Below are positions 17,944 to 20,924 of a stretch of DNA of 20,924 bases, in pieces. Source of the DNA: Hemicentrotus pulcherrimus. Taxonomy: Eukaryota > Echinodermata > Echinoidea > Camarodonta > Strongylocentrotidae. Both the position numbers and the translations under genes were made by a program. The stretch covers positions 28,398 to 49,321 of the forward strand of contig BEXV01002766.1 in assembly GCA_003118195.1 (NCBI GenBank). The letters run 5' to 3'. The notes beneath the pieces were generated by a model. That model did not search any database. It saw nothing but the letters and a program-made list of their open reading frames with translations, and was not told the DNA's origin. Every line of letters begins with the position of its first letter. Within the stretch, counting starts at the first letter, position 1.

Positions 17944-18441
17944 AGTCCTATACGACTTGATTTATCAAAAATGTAAATTAATCAGCCTAATTACACATTT
18001 TTGTAATGATTATCTGGACAATTCCTTGTAAATTTGATGCCTATTTTACTCTAAAAGAGTCCTTAGGTCAGCATGCAAACATCCTTTGTCTTCCCAGATC
18101 AGACACATACACTCAGAAGTGCCCTCAGAATATGTGATTATTTTCATGATTTTTATGCCCAAATGAGACGAGGGAAAAAAAAAATCAAACAAACATTTGT
18201 AGAAGTATCATTTATTCAGTGTATCTCATTCAAAATGCCAAAAATAGAGGAAATATCACCACTGGCTGTAAATATACGAACAACGCTAACCCATATCTGA
18301 AAATTGCAATGGGTATCCAACATTGTCCAGAATGTGTGATTTAGGTTGTTCATATTGTGACGTCATAATTTTGCATGTAAAATAACGCCGTCAATTAACT
18401 TAGTGAGTGGGTTCAGGAAAGGGTAACAAAATTGCATTTAA
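17944..18441. other. non-coding stretch
   Basis: Contains TGACGTCA at 18358-18365, followed by TAATTTTGCATG. No gene recognised; a 75-codon plus-strand frame (18073-18300) has no motifs. Confidence 0.4.
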
Positions 18442-18447
18442 TTTATT
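18442..18447 (-). terminator. candidate poly(A) signal of gene C
   Basis: AATAAA on the minus strand, about 95 bases after the gene C stop codon (18542-18540), in a plausible 3' UTR. Confidence 0.45.
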
Positions 18448-18539
18448 CCTCACAACAGTGAGGGCTTCAAAAGTACTTTGCTCATTTTGTTTATGTTCTC
18501 AGCAATCTGTAGAGGTGTAATTTGCCCATTTTCCACATT

Positions 18540-19270
18540 TCAATGAACCATCTCTTTAAAGGGTTTCTCTCCTGCATGTACTGTTCGAAGGTGCCTGGTA
18601 AGATAAGTCTTTTCAGAAAATCCTTTATCACAATAGGAACACTTAAAGGGTTTCTCTCCTGTATGTGTTTTAAGGTGCCTAGTAAGCTTAGTCTTTTCAA
18701 AAAATCCTTTATCACAGTAGGAACACTTATAGGGTGTCTCTCCAGTATGTGTTTTAAGGTGGTAAGTAAGCTTAGGCTTTTCAAAAAACCTTTTATCACA
18801 ATAGGGACACTGATAAGGCTTTTCTCCACTGTGCCTTCTTGAATGCGCAATAAGATTACTTTTGCAAGAAAATCTCTGATCACACTGGGAACACTTAAAG
18901 GGTTTCTCTCCTGTATGTGTTCGAAGGTGGCTTGTAAGATAATTCTTTTGAGAAAATCCTTTATTACAGTGGGAGCACTTATAGGGTATTTCTCCTAAAT
19001 GTATTTTAACGTGCCTATTAAGTATAAACTTTTTAGAAAATCCTTTATCGCAATAGGAACACTTAAAGGGTTTCTCTCCAGTATGTGTTCTAAGGTGCCA
19101 AGTAAGCTTAGTCTCTTCAGAAAATCTTCTTTCACAATTGGGACACTGATGAAGCTTTTCACCACAGTTCTCATCAGTAAATGTCTTACTGATATGTAAA
19201 CACGGATGGGACTTCTCTCCACTGCATGCTGTTATAAGTGAGTGTATCTTGTCCTGTCCATTGTCCAAAT
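18540..19270 (-). CDS. zinc-finger gene C: seven-finger C2H2 exon, apparently intact
   Basis: Likely a nuclear DNA-binding protein. The exon opens at the phase-1 acceptor CCTCCCCAG|AT (AG at 19272-19271). It encodes the shared leader (LDNGQDKIHSLITACSG, then ISKTFTDENCG) and seven fingers: HQCPNCERRF, FKCSYCDKGF, YKCSHCNKGF, FKCSQCDQRF, YQCPYCDKRF, YKCSYCDKGF and FKCSYCDKGF. All have both Cys and both His; the last has H-X4-H (HLRTVH). It ends AGEKPFKEMVH and TGA, so the eighth finger was lost cleanly. Helix residue -1 is often Glu, Lys or Gln (SEET, SKKF, FEKP), unlike gene A. A 5' block with a candidate exon and donor (20413) lies upstream. The start codon was not found; it should be in an upstream exon. 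Best candidate in the window for a working gene. Confidence 0.85.
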
Positions 19271-20412
19271 CTGGGGAGGAAAAGAAAGTAAGTCATGTTT
19301 CTGCCGAACGATTTTGTGGTTAATTTTCTCTTAGTATTAAACCATTATGAAAGGATGCTTACAGCGAGCGGAGCAAGTGTTGAAGCAAGTATGCAGGGAG
19401 GCTGCAAAGATGAGGACATAGCAGCTAGGTGACAAGATTTCAGATTTTTTAGCTGAAGCAACTCACAGATGGTAAAATGCTCTGTCAGGAGTTACAACCT
19501 TATAGGTAATACAAAGTTTCGATATGGGGTCATGATTTTGGTTCAAATCAACATATTGGAAGCATGCGATCCTACAATATTAAGTGATCGTTGTCGCGGT
19601 TAAAATCAAGTCTAAAGTTATGCAATTAAGAATAAATACTTTTTATGTTTTGTAGGTCCCTCTCAAGGTCAAGATATAAATTAAGCTATACAACAATGTT
19701 TCTGGACTAAAATTGACCAATTAGCTATTCCCGTTTGGAAAATATATATCATAACTACATATTCTGAGATTTTTATGGTCGCAGCTAAAATTCATCAAAA
19801 TTTACCGGAAGCACCGGTAAATGTTTCCATTTAATTAAATAACCCATGTTTTGATTTAATTAGGGGCTAAATTTCTAGGGCTTACAATACATCCACAGGA
19901 GCATCCAACTATCTCAAAATTGTAAAGAATCACTATCCACCCAATTTTTCTAAACGTCCCAAAGCTTTGTATTACCTTAAAAGCTTATCTACACTTCTTT
20001 GGCCAGGAGAGATTAGACCTCCCTGCAAGATCACTGACACGTGGTTATCTCATCAAATCAGCTCTCAATTAACATAAGAAAAAGACGATCATGGGGGACC
20101 AAAGGGCTCCGCTTAGGCATTGTTTGCTCAATAGAGAGCGAAAGTACATGTAGCTTCAAGTAGTGCAGTCCAGCTTTAATAGCATTGTTTTAATTTGAGC
20201 CTGTAAATATAGACTTTTGGAGAAAATGGTTACCCTTTGAAGAACAATTTAGCTTTTAATACAATCAAAAAAGGAAAATTCCACTATTAACAAAATCAGC
20301 TCCACTTTGCACTTTGAAGAGCCTTTCAATGAATTGCAATAAAAAAATATATATAAATGTTGTGTGTGTGTATACAGTGCTGTAGGTTGTGAAAATAAAT
20401 TACATTTCATAC
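19271..20412 (-). other. predicted intron / 5' block of gene C
   Basis: Homologous to 3302-3771 except for inserted DNA between about 19497 and 20175. Keeps TGCAGCCTCCCTGCATAC, CGCTGTAAGCAT (around 19360-19402 in reverse) and GAAAATGGTTACCC (20222-20235). Candidate donor AAAG|GTATGAA has its GT at 20412-20411. Confidence 0.45.
19505..19976. mobile_element. possible TIR element inserted in the gene C 5' block
   Basis: GGTAATACAAAG (19505-19516) and its exact reverse complement CTTTGTATTACC (19965-19976) bracket sequence that is absent from the gene A and orphan copies of the block. TTAA follows the right end and TTAT lies by the left. Similarity to the block returns only at about 20175, so the outer limits are uncertain. 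Confidence 0.45.
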
Positions 20413-20485
20413 CTTTAATTTAAATCGATTAGTTTATTCATTTATGAAAATTATATCAGCCACATTGTATAAAGCATTATAACAA
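20413..20485 (-). other. candidate 5' non-coding exon of gene C
   Basis: Minus strand TTATAATGCTTTATACAATG through TTAAAG|GTATGAA, aligned with the A (3772-3840) and orphan (6569-6640) copies. The short ATG frame hits a stop within five codons, so it is probably UTR. Confidence 0.4.
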
Positions 20486-20700
20486 TTTGAAATTCAAATA
20501 TATACTCCCATTGGTAATGGAGTCCATCCAGTGAATTTTATATCATAAAACAGAATATCTGTTTTTTCAAACCTCAAATTTCATACAAAAATTACAGAGT
20601 ATACATGTAGCTAAGTCTAATTTTTTTAACAGTTCGACTGAGGTTGCAAATCCCTACCCCAAATATGTCCTTCAGAACTTTTCTGTAAAATTGACTTACC
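20486..20700 (-). repeat. distal part of the gene C 5' block
   Basis: To about 20640 this matches 6700-6850 (TTTGAAATTCAA, ACTCCCATT, ATGGAGTCCAT, CATAAAACAGAA), so it is likely promoter-proximal DNA of the original unit. No TATA or CCAAT box is clear here. Confidence 0.5.
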
Positions 20701-20775
20701 GTAAATCTCTTTGTATAAGACGCACTTTTTTTACCGTCGGGAAAATTCAAAAGTCGGGGTGCGTCGTATACACAG
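20701..20775. repeat. imperfect inverted repeat with TATAAGACGCAC ends
   Basis: TGTATAAGACGCAC (around 20712-20725) faces GTGCGTCGTATACA (20759-20772). The motif resembles ends of a widespread DNA-repeat family, but I cannot name it. The remaining bases to 20924 show nothing. Confidence 0.45.
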
Positions 20776-20924
20776 GTACAGAATATTTTGAGTCCTCAAA
20801 ATGCAACTTTTTATTGGTTTTCAAAAATCTCTGTGTCTCAACATGAAATTTCATAATAAAAACAAAGAATATAATCTACTATATGAAGTAAAACTACGTT
20901 CCTAATTTGAAGGGAAGAGATTTT

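Overview
The window is eukaryotic, AT-rich and intron-bearing. It looks like a marine invertebrate genome: clustered KRAB-less C2H2 zinc-finger (ZNF) arrays, many short fold-back DNA elements, a LINE relic and a possible Crypton-type fragment. An echinoderm or other invertebrate deuterostome is my best guess, but nothing here proves the species. All zinc-finger material is on the minus strand.

The backbone is a decaying tandem cluster of C2H2 genes. Gene A (exon 1797-3301) has 16 fingers and is cut short by a 924-bp DNA transposon at 895-1818; its old 3' end survives as a remnant at 645-894. Gene B (8686-9930) has about 13 fingers but carries in-frame stops and a 10-bp duplication. Gene C (18540-19270) has seven intact fingers and is the best candidate for a working gene. 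More degraded arrays lie at 68-151, 6955-7615, 13505-13968 (repeated at 17276-17738) and 16330-16957. A, B and C begin at the same place: a CCTCCCCAG splice acceptor in phase 1, then a shared leader (LDNGQDK..HSL..ACSG..SH).

Upstream of A and C, and once without an array (4780-5090 plus 6510-6860), lies a homologous 5' block with a candidate splice donor (AG|GTAYGAA) at a matching place. The cluster therefore probably grew by duplicating a unit of promoter, first exon, intron and finger exon. Gene A alone has a CCAAT/TATA-like module directly upstream of this exon, and that module is itself a repeat (second copy 13163-13235).

Between the arrays are mobile and repeated sequences: a TTAA-flanked MITE (4011-4397, second copy inserted in a finger at 16950), a fold-back family with ATGACTGC ends (4613-4763, 12319-12438), a 1.39-kb TIR element containing a tRNA-like segment (5120-6509), a six-unit tandem repeat of about 140 bp (7758-8640), a plus-strand LINE ORF1 relic (10197-11134), further hairpins, a probable tRNA-type SINE relic and microsatellites. 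A segment of about 711 bp occurs twice (13462-14172 and 17233-17942) with one apparent indel, and the second copy stops at a single N, so it may be an assembly artefact. A short minus-strand ORF at 12775-12903 resembles the N-terminus of Crypton/KIAA1958-like proteins.
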